64,000 nucleotides of DNA. Source: Filobasidium wieringae (Eukaryota > Basidiomycota > Tremellomycetes > Filobasidiales > Filobasidiaceae). This document shows, piece by piece, positions 24,406-36,202 of this stretch; positions within the stretch are counted from its first letter, which is position 1; each line of letters begins with the position of its first letter. The stretch spans positions 1,729,774 through 1,793,773 of the forward strand of contig BCIV01000001.1 in the NCBI GenBank assembly GCA_001600055.1, given 5' to 3'. Position numbers and translations under genes: made by a program. The notes below the pieces were generated by a model. It made no database searches. It saw only the letters and a program-made list of their open reading frames with translations, and was not told where the DNA came from.

Positions 24406-25157
24406 ATGCGTTTCTCCATCCGACCCACCGCCGCCGTCCGTCAGGCTTTCGCTCGTCGATACGCTTCCACCGAGGCCCAAAACCCTCAGGTCAAGAACGC
24501 TGTCGAGTCCGCTTCCAAGGCTTATGACAACGCTATCGGAACTGCTAAGAGGGTTGCTGGACCTCTCGGAGAGCGTGCTGGAAACATGTTGGGAGGTACG
24601 TTCTCCTCTCCTTTCAAAATAAGGAAACGATTACAGCGTCTCGCAATGAACCCCGACTAATTCCGGGTAACCGATTCGTTGCACTCGACAGGTTACAAAG
24701 ACCCCCTCGTTTACAACTTCAAAGTCTTCACCTCCCTATGTCGTCAAGTCTACATTGCCGAGAAGCTCGCTCCTCCTACCTCTTTGAGCGCTTGGGTCAA
24801 CGCTTTCGGCCAGCTCTCGTCCAGGGCTGTCAGTGCTAGTTATTGGAAGGGTTTGGCTCAGAGTGGAGAGTGGGCCAAGGTTGGAATTTACGTGAGTATG
24901 GAATGAAGGATGAGATGGAATCAGACGATTGGGCCCGATAGCTGATTGTCTTGCGATTTCCCTCAAACTCAATCATCTTCATGTGTCTCCCCGCCTACTC
25001 CATACATTCCTCACTATTCCTCTTCACCACTCCTCTCCTTCTTCCCAACCTCTTTCAAACTCCTTTACGCCAATAGGGTCTCGAGGTCTACGGAATCTAC
25101 AAGATCGGGGAGATCATCGGTCGTCGAAACTTGGTCGGGTACAAGTTGCAGGAGTAG
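24406..25157 (+). CDS. ATP20: Mitochondrial ATP synthase subunit g
   Basis: Exons 24406-24595, 24692-24891 and 25077-25157 (471 bases, 156 residues). The N-terminus is a typical mitochondrial presequence, rich in Arg, Ser and Ala without acids (MRFSIRPTAAVRQAFARRYA). The conserved subunit g body follows: VYNFKVFTSLCRQVYIAEKL, then SASYWKGLAQSGEWAKVGIY and GLEVYGIYKIGEIIGRR, with the GxxxG-type membrane helix at the C-terminus. Subunit g sits in the inner membrane beside the Fo motor and supports dimerisation of the synthase. The second intron (185 bases) is long for this genome. The gene is divergent from PHO88. Confidence 0.92.
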
Positions 25158-26467
25158 AAAGGTTCTGGATTATGACCGGACGTTGGGCTGAGATGAAGCT
25201 GGGGAGGGGAAAGATAGAGCTTGAAGCGGAGCGGGACTGTACGATTTCGATGCATGGAACTCTACTTGTAGGGTTTACAAAAATGGATTTATGACTTTTA
25301 ATCGGATGATCGATATGGTGGATGTCGTTCGTCACGGAATGGAAGGAAAACGGCTGAAGGGTGTGTCGGAGTCCGTGTAAGCGAGAGCATCTTGAGATAC
25401 GCCCGAACGATGCTTCATGATCATAACAGCGTGGGTGGCAGGATACGACATTTCTGCGAATCCGATCATCATCTAAATCGGTCTCATGTTGAGGGCTCTG
25501 AAATGCTCGGATTTCATTCTGAATGTGGAATCTCCACGGCTCGGGGTCTGATACATTTCAAGCTCAAATCCATTGAAGAGTACGACTGGCAAGTCCGACG
25601 CCTTAAACCTAACAGGCGGTGGTGCGGAACTCGTGAATTGCCCTTCTTTTCATGCATACCGCATTTGTACTTTGACTGGCTTTTGCTTCACACGCTGAAT
25701 ATCGATTCGGTTCAAAGCAGCAATACGGTTACAGGCAGTCCTTTGACGCTTAACCATTGCTTGTGTATGCTTCTTTCCAATAAAGAGTGATAAGAACTCC
25801 TCTTCGATCCTATGGGTGATAGGAATGAGCAGCTCAAAGGACTTGTTGCTGCCCATATCTAGCCATGTAAGGCGCTCTGCAAGACAGACCAAGTTTGTTC
25901 ATACAAATGATAAGTCCTGTATTGAGAATCACAGTGATATGATGGTGTCCGTTCAAGCTGACTTCACCATATATTAGGCTTATTGACTGTACCTGATGTT
26001 TTTGATGGCAGTCTACTTTGGGCCAAATCGGAACGTCGTAAAAGTGATGACCCAATTGCCAAAGGGTGCTCTACCTGCCGATATCTACTCGACCGATGTA
26101 TATTCCTGCTTGACCGACCTGCTTGCGACATATCTCCATCTTCCATCTGTCTGTTCAAATGACACCCTCTCCAGATCATACGCGCTGTGTATGCAAAAGC
26201 GCATAAAGGTCCCTCCTCGCTTGGCCTTGAATTGGTATCACACACTGATCTGGGCATCAATCAACGGGGTACGTTACTGTTGGTGGCCATCATACCCATT
26301 CGACTAGCCTCCAATCGAGATCTCTGGTATCTAGAGTATCCGTACTCGTTGTCATCTCCTTCGAATCAGAGTGAAACTCCCGGCGTCCTTCTCGTCGTTA
26401 ATTCCACCGGACCAACGACCTATATCCACCCTCAATCGACCCTGGTAGTCAGTCCTCTACACCTACA
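25158..26467. other. Gene-free stretch
   Basis: Frames up to about 130 codons occur on both strands, but I could not link them into a protein with any recognisable motif. The last few hundred bases, with many ACC/CCT runs near 26380-26460, are the likely promoter and leader of the following zinc-finger gene. Confidence 0.45.
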
Positions 26468-28539
26468 ATGGATACTAGCGAATCAATCTCTCTAAGGGAT
26501 ATCGAATTCGCCAAAGCTCTCTTACAGCACACCCAACAATCTCATCAGCCTAATGACCCCGGTTCTGATCATGCCGGAACAACGCTTTCGGAATTGGCCA
26601 TCATGGCTGGAAGTTTGGACCAGCGATCTCGAGAACCAGACTCGGTGAGACAGGAGTATGAGATGGATGAGCAACAGAGACAGATGGATGATGTAGCTTT
26701 CGCTACTGGTGGCGTTCTTGAGGGCATGCCGGGACAGGAAGAGATGGATAGGGTCACAGGGCATGAGATGGATTACGATCATTCTCCACTCGAGATCTCT
26801 TCCTTCCATCAGCCTTCTCATATCTCTGAACCTAGTCTTACTACGGGGGAAGAGGCAGCGAGGATGAGCGAGATGAGGATGATTCTCATTCCTGCGCAAT
26901 TCCAGGATAGTCCTCACATGGAGGAGTTTAGGGAAGAACACGTCCAGGAATACCTAAGAATGAGGGCGAGGGAGTTTGTTTTCCTCAAGCACACGGAGAA
27001 ACGTAATGAGAGCAAGTTGAATAAGAAACCGTTAGGTGAGATGGGCAATCTTGACCTCGTATTCGGCTCTGAAGCTCACATTTCTCCTTGATAGAGGAAG
27101 AACAGTCCAACTCCAACTACGTAGACCAAAACCTCGATCCTTCCTTCTCGACCAGTACCTACCCATACACATACTCTCCCTCCCTGCCTCCTAACCTCTC
27201 CCCACTTCCCACAGTAACCTCTCAATCCCCAACCCTCGATGCTCCCCGCACAGTGAAGGGCAAAGATCGAAGGAAATTCGGAGGACCGTTGCAGTACGAA
27301 TGGATAGCCGAATATCGTTGTTGTTTCAGTGGAAAACATCGGGAGAGGGCTCATGTGAGTGTAACGGGGATGAAGAGGAAGAGAGCAGCTAGTACGAAAG
27401 TGGGGTGTAAGGCAAAGTTCTTGTTGAGGAAGGTCATTAAAACTGGGTTGGTCGAGGCTACTTATCATTGTAAGTGCGCTTGAGGATGATTGATAAGGCG
27501 AGGACCAGCTGATTTGGTGAATTGATGGGCAGGGCAACATAATGGGCATGACCCAGCAGACCCTACAGAGCTGAATAGAGCTCGAAAGAACAAGATCAAC
27601 GCCGATCTGAAAGGACTCGTTTGGGGTACCCCTGTCCCTTTGAGTCAGGAGGAAATCGACCTCGATAGGCTCGCTTCGGAGGGCAAAGAATCACAGGGAA
27701 AGAGGAAACGAGCTGCCCCCGTTAGGGCCACGAAACGAGCTAGACGGATTGAGAAGGATGATACGGATTTAGCTGACGCAACGGGATTGGAGCCGAAGGA
27801 AGGGTTGGCTAGTGGGAGTGGAAGTGGGTTGTTGAGCCCGGAAGAAGATTATAACTCGACAATGAGGGAGGAACAAGATGTTCCTCATGATGCCACGCTG
27901 GCGGAACACCTAGAAGGAATGGATAGGACTCATCCGTATTCCCCTCAGAATGCTGGGTTCGAGTTATCTCAGTCAAGATCGTCGCAACAGACACAGCAGA
28001 ACCACGGGGACTTCTCGACCTTTGAGAGAAGTTACGAGAATGCACAGGGTGGAGAGGGATATGGCATTCATTCAGGACCATCGGGGATGAGGGATGGGTT
28101 TGGTAGAGCTTCCCAACAGACGTCTGATCTGAGAACGACAGGCTCGAGGCAAGAGACGGATGAGGCGGGCCGATTGGATCCCTCTCTTCAACCTCCATTA
28201 GATGTCGAGGAAGCTATCGCGGCGAACACGCTTGATCCGGTTATGGAGGACGCGTCTGCTTCGGGAAGACGGCCCGAGATCATCTTGGCAGAAGCTGAAA
28301 GATCTTACCAAGACATGGGTCGATTACTGGTGACTGCTCAGAGAGCTCTGGAAGATGTAAGAAGATCTGGTCAGTCGGAAGACGACTCGCCGGTCTTACA
28401 AGAGATATGGAGAAGGTATGACGAGAGTACAGCTCTGCATAAGCGATTGGAAGCCGAGCTAAGGGATGGTGGGCTTTTACCTGGGGCATCTGCGATCGGT
28501 AAATCTAACGAAGCAGAGAGAGCGGATCGATTTTTGTAG
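26468..28539 (+). CDS. Protein with FAR1/WRKY-GCM1-like zinc finger
   Basis: Three exons: 26468-27035, 27095-27469 and 27533-28539 (1950 bases, 649 residues). Introns of 59 and 63 bases join in phase. The only recognisable fold lies at about residues 244-320. It has EYRCCFSGKHRERA, a basic stretch, KVGCKAKFLLRK, then TYHWQHNGHDP, formed across intron 2. The Cys-Cys-His-x-His arrangement resembles the FAR1/FLYWCH/WRKY-GCM1 zinc finger of transposase-derived regulators. A bipartite basic stretch (KRKRAAPVRATKRARR) after the finger looks like a nuclear signal. The C-terminal 100 residues are helical and acidic (ERSYQDMGRLLVTAQRALED). I infer a nuclear DNA-binding protein; no specific orthologue is recognised. 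Confidence 0.7.
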
Positions 28540-28785
28540 AATACGAACTACCGGTAGCTAGAATCCGGACGAATCGACAACGTTGTAACACCTCTCCCAG
28601 CATATGCATCACCTTAATTCCCCTTGATTGACGTGTTTCGCGTGGGAAAGCTATTTCGTAACTTCGGAAACGATCGCGCCCTGGTTGGATCACTCGAATT
28701 GATCCTGCATGTCGAATTGAATAGGTCTTGTCCGAGGTCGATCTAGCCTGAATCTAGCTGTAGCACCTGATACTTCATCATCGCC

Positions 28786-29619
28786 ATGTCTGAAAAGTAA
28801 GTCTCCAGGTGTAGCCGAGCGGAAAGGTCGTTTATTGCGAAAGCTGACGTTTTTGCCGTTCTGTTATCGTGCAGCACCTACGTCGTATGTTTGGATTGCC
28901 TCGAATAGGTGGATTTCCTAAGCTGATCATACACTCCTACTTCTCTCTCATTCCATTTCGCAATTCGATCTTCACACTATACCTCAAACCACTCGCGAAC
29001 TGCGTCGTCCTTCATTCACAACAATAATTGCATCTTGCCTCAAAATGGTCTATTTCGACAATGAATCGCTTTTGCTCTCGGCTGCAACCGGTCTTATCTT
29101 GAATTAGCTCCAAACTGCCGGTTTCGATGCCAGGTTCCCTGAGTGCAACCAGACCAGGCACTGGTAAGAAGTTTCCCAAGACCTAGCGACAATGGAGATT
29201 TTGTGTTGATCTCGTCTATTCTGTTTCAACCTGTTCTTCGGGAAATCAGTTACGTGAGTATTCGATGAACCTGCCGCTACTCTTATTCGAAGTTCGATGC
29301 TGATTGTAACAACATTTCTACAGCAAAACTACATAGATTACCACAAGTGCATCAACGCCAAGGGAGAGGACTACGCTCCCTGCAAGCAGTTCCAGAGGGC
29401 TTACAAGTCTTTGTGCCCTAGTGAGTCTTGATCAGTATCTATGATGGTGGGGATAATGACTGACTAGCTTTCTTTCTGTGCACAGACGAATGGGTGAATA
29501 AACATTCTCATAGCGACAAGCTGTACATTTTCACTGACCAAGTTTTATTGCATTCGTAGGCTGCCGCTTGGGACGAGCAGGTCGAGGCTGGAAAGTTCCC
29601 TACATCCTTGAAGCCATGA
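28786..29619 (+). CDS. COX12: Cytochrome c oxidase subunit 12/6B, with three micro-exons
   Basis: Seven exons: 28786-28796, 28875-28884, 29108-29163, 29250-29253, 29324-29420, 29486-29493 and 29560-29619 (246 bases, 81 residues). Exon sizes are 11, 10, 56, 4, 97, 8 and 60 bases; coding DNA is under a third of the gene. The product has the twin CX9C/CX10C motif (C26-x9-C36, C47-x10-C58) and family landmarks QTAGFDARFP, YIDYHKC and AWDEQVEAGKFP. The three micro-exons are required by both frame and homology: 10 bases give NTYV; 4 bases (TTAC) give the Cys-Tyr of HCYQNY; 8 bases give NEW. The protein folds through the Mia40 relay in the intermembrane space and sits on the outer face of complex IV. 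Confidence 0.9.
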
Positions 29620-31281
29620 TTTTGTCGGGGTGAATCATTGTAATCGGAGATGAATGATGCATACGTGTGAAAGCTGGTCTACCTATACGTGCTTGTGCCA
29701 TCCAAGTGGCCTATCGACTCGCGGACAAAAGAGAGGGAAGCCGGAGATTTGCCTGGTAGAGATACAAGTTCTGCGGGAGCACTCAATTTCAGATCACGGT
29801 CATCTTCCTCCCAATACTGCTGCTCCAGATCTTTCAACCGGGAGGGTCTTAGAAGCGAGTCATATTGAACGCATCTACCAAACGCTTTTGCGAGAAATCG
29901 AGAGATACATGTATAGCGTTGCGCTGTTGAAGATATACCCTGTGTCTAAGTACGAATTGCCAAAATGGTCATGGAGAGCTCTAGAGATTCCTCATCGATA
30001 CAACTCCACATCGCTACCCATGTTGATGACTTTCGGCAGTCGTATCCGCTTAGTTGTCCTCGCTTCCATTACTGCTACCCGGATCGATGGGCCCATCCTG
30101 TTGGGTCAATGGAGGAAGGGAAGCGATCGAAGCAATGTGGAGGTTTACCGGTCTATTTTAAAAAGATATGAAAGCTGCCAGTGTCCAAAGAGGTCAGGAC
30201 TCACACTCAGTGTTCACCTCCAGTTCGATTGATGCTGTTGCGCCCGCATCCACTAACAACCAAGACTCATCAGCCCCCCCCAGTCAATGAATCTCCAAAC
30301 CAAAACAAACGCACTGTAGATGTTGATGAGTCCCTCCCCCTCTGTCTTAACCTGTACCTTTCCATTTCCAGCAGTTTGTTTGGCAGCTCGTTTGACAGCT
30401 GCACATCTTGCCGCGATTGACGATTATGTTATATGGCTGACTTTGGAGCTGCAAATAGTAAGCTGGTAAGAGCCGTATGCCCAAGTCTAAATCTGAAACA
30501 TCAGGCGGACAGAACTACATATGAGTAATGTCCGAAGAGTCGTCCTAAACTTCCATCTTTTTATCTGCATAAACGAATTCATCCTCCATTTAGGCAACGG
30601 CAAGACGATGGCAACAAAAATTGATCGTTGACCTGCTAGGCCGTTGGGCTGTTGGAAGTAAATGAGGGCCGGAATGACGGAGAACAAGGAGGAGGTGTGA
30701 CTATCCTAGACCACGGTATCATGCTCGTCAATATAGCCTCCTCATTACTCGATATGCAGCATCATGTCGACGGCTTCTGTTTGGTTGATGATCGTTCCAA
30801 CTTCTAGCGCCCTCAGGAACGGGTCAATACGGTCTGCAACTGAGCACCTCTCGTTTAAATCTATGATCCATTCGACTCTTTGTGCTAGCCGACTGACCTT
30901 CCCTGAACCCTCAGCAAGGGATTCCTACCGCAAAATTGTCGTCCATCTTAGCCTCGGTCCAGGCGCTGGGTCACCCTGGTTGAGAGAACCCCCCGGTCAA
31001 CTCATCAAGACCTCAAGTATTGAGTTGCGGACCAAGCTCGACCGAGTTTGATCGTGATTCGCCGTTCGCCTCTGGATTTTAATCCCCCCCCCCCCCCGAC
31101 TCCTCCTTGCCTAACACCGGCACGCCAGTTATCAAACGATTTCCGAAAAACCCATGTGCATGAAAGACAACTTACTCCTCTCCGATCTCCCCTTCGAACC
31201 CTCCCCTGCATCCTGGATGGCTAGACGGATACCCCAAACAACCTCACCCCGTCCTACGCGTAAGACGGCTTATCAGTCCCC
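29620..31281. other. Gene-free stretch with a C14 homopolymer
   Basis: The longest frame (29654-30232, plus strand) has no domain and an unlikely composition, so I do not call it. A run of 14 C bases sits at 31084-31097. This is the 3' flank of both COX12 and the convergent RAD51 paralogue. Confidence 0.5.
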
Positions 31282-32832
31282 CTAGATCATCGACAAGCGG
31301 AAAGTGGAAAGTCCGTGCGGTGAAGACTGACCGTATGGAAACAAACCCATCCTCCTACATCCTACCATACCCGCATCGAACGAACGGAAAACACGAATCG
31401 AAATCAGTTCATCAGTCCATCGATTGCGTTCATCGGTGGTTCGGAAGACGGGAGGTCGAATCACTCACCCCTTCCCTGGAGGCCAAGACCTGTCCCAAAA
31501 ACCTCCCCCCGACTTGTTCCTCCCCCTCTTCCTCCTCCGTAGTCCCGACCCCACCCCCCAAATCCATCCCAAACACCCCCAGACTGGGTTCGAGCAGGAA
31601 GACCAAATCCGCCCATCCATTCAGATCTTGCAGCGCAGGACGGAGGGAAGAAGGGAAGATCGACCTGGACCTCGTCTGTCCCGTGTTCGAAGGGGGGGGA
31701 AGAGAGGTCGGGTATCGGGGGTTGTATGTCTGGCGCGGTTGGGTTTGGGTTGTGAGCTTTTGGTTTGGTTGAGATTGGAGCAGGGGAAAAGGGGGTGAGT
31801 TGGGTTACCCGCGAGGAGAGGGAAGGGGGAGGGGACGTACGATCACTCCTACTTTGCTTTTGTTGGGGAGGGAGATTGATTTTAATCCTTGTAAGAAGGA
31901 TTCGACTTTGGCATGACCTACAATCAGATCCGAAAAGCATGTTCAGTCCCCTAGTGAACACTCGAATCAATCGAAGGAGAAACAAGGGGACCGCTTACCC
32001 AGAGTCGTATTCCCTACCAAAATAGGGGATAAGAACGTATGAACCGGATCGATCACCAAGATCAACCTTTCCTCCGATCCAAAACCTCTCGAACCGAGTG
32101 CTCCAAGGATCTCGATCAATCCCGCGAGGTCGTAAACGTTGACGACCTCTATCCTGTTCTCTACCTCCTCGATGCGTTTCTCGGTGTTCGAGTCATCCCC
32201 TGTCGCCCCTGTCGCCCCTTCCGCCGCTTCGATTTCGAGCTGAGATCGGATGATAGCTCTCGCTCGTTCCCGAGTGAAAGAGAGTTCGGGGTCTATCCAG
32301 ATACATCGGGAGTGGGGGTGGGAGAGGAGTGTACGGGTTGTGATTTGGAGTGCTAAGAGCTGGTTCGTGCGTCAGGGGGATGGACGATGCTCAGCTCACA
32401 TCAAGAGCTAGAGAGGCAGGGCGCGCTTACGGATCGACAAGAACCTGGAGGACCTAGAAGTTCGAGAAGACTGGTGAGCGGGTCGTAGGAAGGTGGGAAG
32501 AGCGAGGTCAAGGGTGGGATCTGAAGCGAAAGGTAAGGTGATTCGTCATTCCTCTCGACGCCAGGTGGATCGTGCTCAAGTTCGCTTTCGCTCGGTTTCA
32601 GACTGGACGACTCGTTTTCAGCGAGGAAACAAGCTTCTTTGATCGTTTCGTATATTTCCGCGGTGAAATCTTGCGGGTCGATGGTCGGATTGATGGTTTG
32701 CAAGAGCTGGGCGATGGTCGAAGGGGCAGCCAGCATGAATTGATCCGTCGTTTTTATACCTATTTTATCGAGAAAAAGGAACGAGTGGTGATATTCCGGT
32801 GGAAATTGATTCGAAAGACGTTTTAGTCTCAT
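31282..32832 (-). CDS. RAD51 paralogue (recombination mediator ATPase), altered Walker A
   Basis: Five minus-strand exons: 32431-32832, 31999-32359, 31841-31917, 31469-31729 and 31282-31326 (1146 bases, 381 residues). The N-terminus is a small helical domain. The RecA core follows: Walker A region GPPGSCRSLLALQI (formed across intron 1), RCIWIDPELSFTRERA, Walker B RLILVIDPVHTFL at about residues 224-231, GHAKVESFLQ, then LRPALQDLNGWADLVFLLE and the end SSPHGLSTFRLSMI. This order is that of RAD51 paralogues (RAD51D/RAD57/XRCC types). I cannot say which. The P-loop reads C-R-S where G-K-T/S is expected. Such proteins assist RAD51 filament formation at breaks. The last two junctions are less certain than the core. 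Confidence 0.75.
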
Positions 32833-33084
32833 TCTTATACAGGTTTTTTACCGGTTTCAAATGATTTTTCAGGGTGAAACCGATAAAAAGAGAAGGAGAG
32901 AACGGTTCGATGTGGATGTTGACAATGTGAGAGAGCGATAATGTTTCACGTGATTCGATGGAATTCACCGTAAAGGTGGAGGCAACTTGGCTCGTAAAGT
33001 TAAAGTTACCACACCACATCCTCATCAGATCGCTCTCGACTAGCTCGTCCTCCTCCTCCTCGACCTACCCTCCTCCCACTCACC
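32833..33084. promoter_or_regulatory. Shared divergent promoter of the RAD51 paralogue and ENP2
   Basis: The start codons of the two genes face away from each other across 252 bases that carry no other gene. I recognise no specific factor site. Confidence 0.5.
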
Positions 33085-35688
33085 ATGCCAGAACCAACCC
33101 CCTCCTCATCCACAAACTACACCCGTATCTACACCGTCAACGGGCCATCCACCACATCCTCCTCGACCCTTCCCACATGGATCACCACCAAGACGAAACA
33201 CAAACCCTCTCAATCCAAAAAACGTCAACGCACTCAACATTCCCTCGGCCAGCTCGAACTCATCCAGGATTTCGCCTTCCACCAATCCGCGATCAAGATC
33301 AAGCTCACCCCGGACGGTCAGCATGCCGTCGGGACCGGGACGTACAAGCCGATGATGAAGGTCTGGGATCTGAACCAACTCACGGTAAAGTTTGAGAGAG
33401 TCACGGATGCGGAGAATGTGGATTTCGTGATGCTCTCCCAGGACTGGACGAAATCTCTACACCTCCAGGCGGATCGATCGTTACAGCTTCATACGCAGGG
33501 TGGATTGCATCATACCATCCGATTACCTACTTATGGAAGGACGTTGAATTATTATTCACCCACCTGTGAGGCTCTCGTGGGAGCGACAGGGAAGGAGGTC
33601 TTCCGGTTCGATCTCGACCAAGGACGGTATCTCTCCCCCATTCAAGTGGGAGGAGCCGCGTCCAGTTCGAAGACCAAATTGAAATCCGCGGATGAGATCG
33701 ACGGTGTGAATTGTCTGGACGTGAACAAGACCCACGGACTCTGGTCCTTCGGTTTGGACGGGGCTTCATCGGGTCACGTCGAATTCTGGGATCCGAGATC
33801 ACGTAGCACCCTGACCTCTCTGAACCTGCCCACCTCTTCCTTGAAACCTTCTTCCCCTAACAACCCGGCTTCACCCTTTATGAGCGTGACCGCTCTCGAA
33901 TCGCACCCCTCGGACGGTCTTTCCCTCGCGGTAGGGACCTCGACGGGCCATACCCTGCTGTACGACCTCCGTTCCCCGCGGCCGTTCGCGGTGAAGGATC
34001 AAGGATACGCGGAACCCATCAAAAAGGTCAACTGGTTGATCGGTTCGGACGGGAGGACGGGGAAGATCGCCTCGTCCGATTCAAAGGTGATCAAGGTTTG
34101 GGAAAAGGACGATCATCTGAGCAACCTGTTTTCCCTCCAACCTCACGCTCCTTTACTCGATCTCTGTCCCCTGCCCGGATCGGGGATCTTGTTGGCCGCT
34201 CTCGATAGCCCCCAGATGTCCGCTTACTACGTCCCCGAACTGGGACCTGCCCCGCGATGGGCCTCGTTCTTGGACGGGGTCACCGAGGAGCTCGAGGACG
34301 ACGTCACGGGGGTTCAAGCGGGAGCCAAGGGCGCTTATCGGGACTACAAATTCATCGATCGATCGGAATTGGAGACGCTCGGTCTGTCTCATCTCATCGG
34401 GACCCCCACGCTCAAACCTTATATGCACGGATACTTCCTCAGCCTCAAGCTCTATAGTACGGCCAGGCTCATCGCGAATCCTCAATCGTACGAGGAACAT
34501 CGGGAGAGGGTGCTCGAGGACAAGGTGGCGAAGCAACGGGAATCGAGGATCAGGGCGAGAAAGGTCCAGCCAAAGGTCAACAAGGCTTTGGCGGAGAGGG
34601 TCAGGAAGCAGGAGGAGAGGGAGGAAGCCAAGGAGAAGAGGAGGAGGGAGAAGAAGGGGATCGTGTTGGACGATGATCCGGCCGAGCTCGACGAGGAGCG
34701 GGACGAGGACGAGGAACGGGAGCGGGACGAGAGACCGAGCGGTAAGAAGGCGACGAACATCTTGCAGGACCCTAGGTTCAAAGAGTTGTGGGAGAACCCC
34801 GACTTTGAGGTGGACGAGGGGAGTAGGGAGTACGAGTTGCTCAACCCCGGTTCGGTGCATGCCGCTGTGAGTCGCGGGAGCCGTTGTTGCGCCTTTCGGT
34901 CTACTGATCCGAACCACCGTTTGATCATTCCGCCCATGCAGAAACGCCAGAAGACGGCGGTCGAGGAGGAAGACGAGGAGAGCGAGAGGGATTCTTCGGA
35001 TGGGCTTTCTCGTTCCGATTCCCAGAGCGAGAGCGATCAGAGTGAACAGGAGAGTCAGGATAGTGATGAAGAAGGAGGTCAGTCGGGAGAGAGGATCGAT
35101 CGCCGTGTGTACTGATCGCGACCCCGCTTGTCCTTTTCTCTCTCTCTCTCAGAACTCCGACCTAGGAACTTTAGCTGGGTCGACAAGGAGGAATACGTCC
35201 AGCGTCAAGCTCAGACGCGATCTAAACCTCGTTTGGTCGCGGGGGATCTGGACGCCGAGGGAGGTTCCCGATCGTCCTCGAGATCGGCCACGTTCGGTCA
35301 ACGATTACGTCAAGGGGACGAGGACGCCGCCCGTTCTGACCTCTCGAGGGGGGGGAAGAGGAGGGACGATGGGATCCTCACTGCGAGAAGGACAAGGGAC
35401 GGGGGGATGGAGATGTCATTCGTCCCCAAGGCGGGGGGTGGACGTGGGGAGGACGATCTCAACGTGGATTACGTCCCTCGGAAAAAGGAAGACGACGCCG
35501 CCGCCTCGGATGGGAAGAAGAGACCGACGGACAAGCGGGTGGAGAGGTTCGCCGCTGGGTTGGAAAAGGGTGGTTACCGGGGTGCTGCGGATGGTCAGCG
35601 GGAGATGAGCGAGGACGAGAGGAAGGGGAGGACGGGGAGGAGACATCCGGGGAGGAGCGCTTCCAAGAACGTCTTCAGAGGGTTGTAG
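33085..35688 (+). CDS. ENP2: ENP2/NOL10, nucleolar WD-repeat protein for 18S rRNA
   Basis: Exons 33085-34866, 34942-35077 and 35153-35688 (2454 bases, 817 residues). The 75-base intron 34867-34941 is a multiple of three and stays open, so a naive reading gives 842 residues; its GTGAGT and CCATGCAG ends make it a good intron. The family start is visible (ELIQDFAFHQSAIKIKLTPDG, then GTGTYKPMMKVWDLNQLT), followed by a beta-propeller. The conserved NUC153-type segment is KGAYRDYKFIDRSELETLG, and RFKELWENPDFEVDE comes later. The tail is highly charged. ENP2 works in the nucleolus in the small-subunit processome. The start lies 252 bases from that of the divergent RAD51 paralogue, so a shared promoter is likely. 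Confidence 0.92.
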
Positions 35689-36202
35689 AGCGGGGCGTGT
35701 GGCGGTTGTTGGACATGGTGTGAATCCATGAGATGCGAGTTGGTGATTCGTGATGGATGATATCGCATATGCGTAACGCGAAGCTCGGCGTCAGATCGTA
35801 CGCTCCGTCTCCGTCCACTTTGAGCCGTCCACCCGTTTGTGTCGTTTTTAGACGCCTGGGCTGTGGGTTGTGCCGTGCAGCGCAGCGTGTGTGTCGTGGT
35901 TGATGGGTGGCAGGTGGTGGGCAGCGTAGGTGGTGGTAGGCAGTAGTAACAGTAGGTGGTAGTAGTAGGTGGTAGTAGTAGTGGTAGGTACTGGGAGGAT
36001 CTACTGGATCTACACTACCTATAGCGCGGCGTTACCAGGTGTGCGCCTTTACGTAAGAAACGTTTTCTCTGTCGCGTGTGAGTTAGTGCGAACGGGGATG
36101 ATTTCATCAGATCAGCGATCAGCCCGACCTCGCCGTTCGTTCACTTTGCTGAGTCGACACCTCGAGCAGCTCCAGCTCCAGCTCCAGCTCCAGCTCACCG
36201 CC
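35689..36202. repeat. GGT/GTA-rich simple repeat upstream of the RING-H2 gene
   Basis: From about 35880 to 35995 the plus strand is a run of degenerate GGTGGTAGTAGT units. A second short array, (CAGCTC)n at about 36165-36196, ends just before the start codon of the RING gene. No gene is supported here; it is promoter and leader DNA. Confidence 0.7.

Noticed and set aside
28801..28840. TAGCCGAGCGG, like a tRNA A box
   Set aside because: It lies in the first COX12 intron and has no matching B box or stems.
29654..30232. 192-codon frame after COX12
   Set aside because: No recognisable motif and no plausible exon partners. The size is possible by chance in a gene-free stretch.
34153..34917. 254-codon frame on the minus strand inside ENP2
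   Set aside because: Antisense shadow of a GC-rich coding region. The plus strand has clear ENP2 homology.
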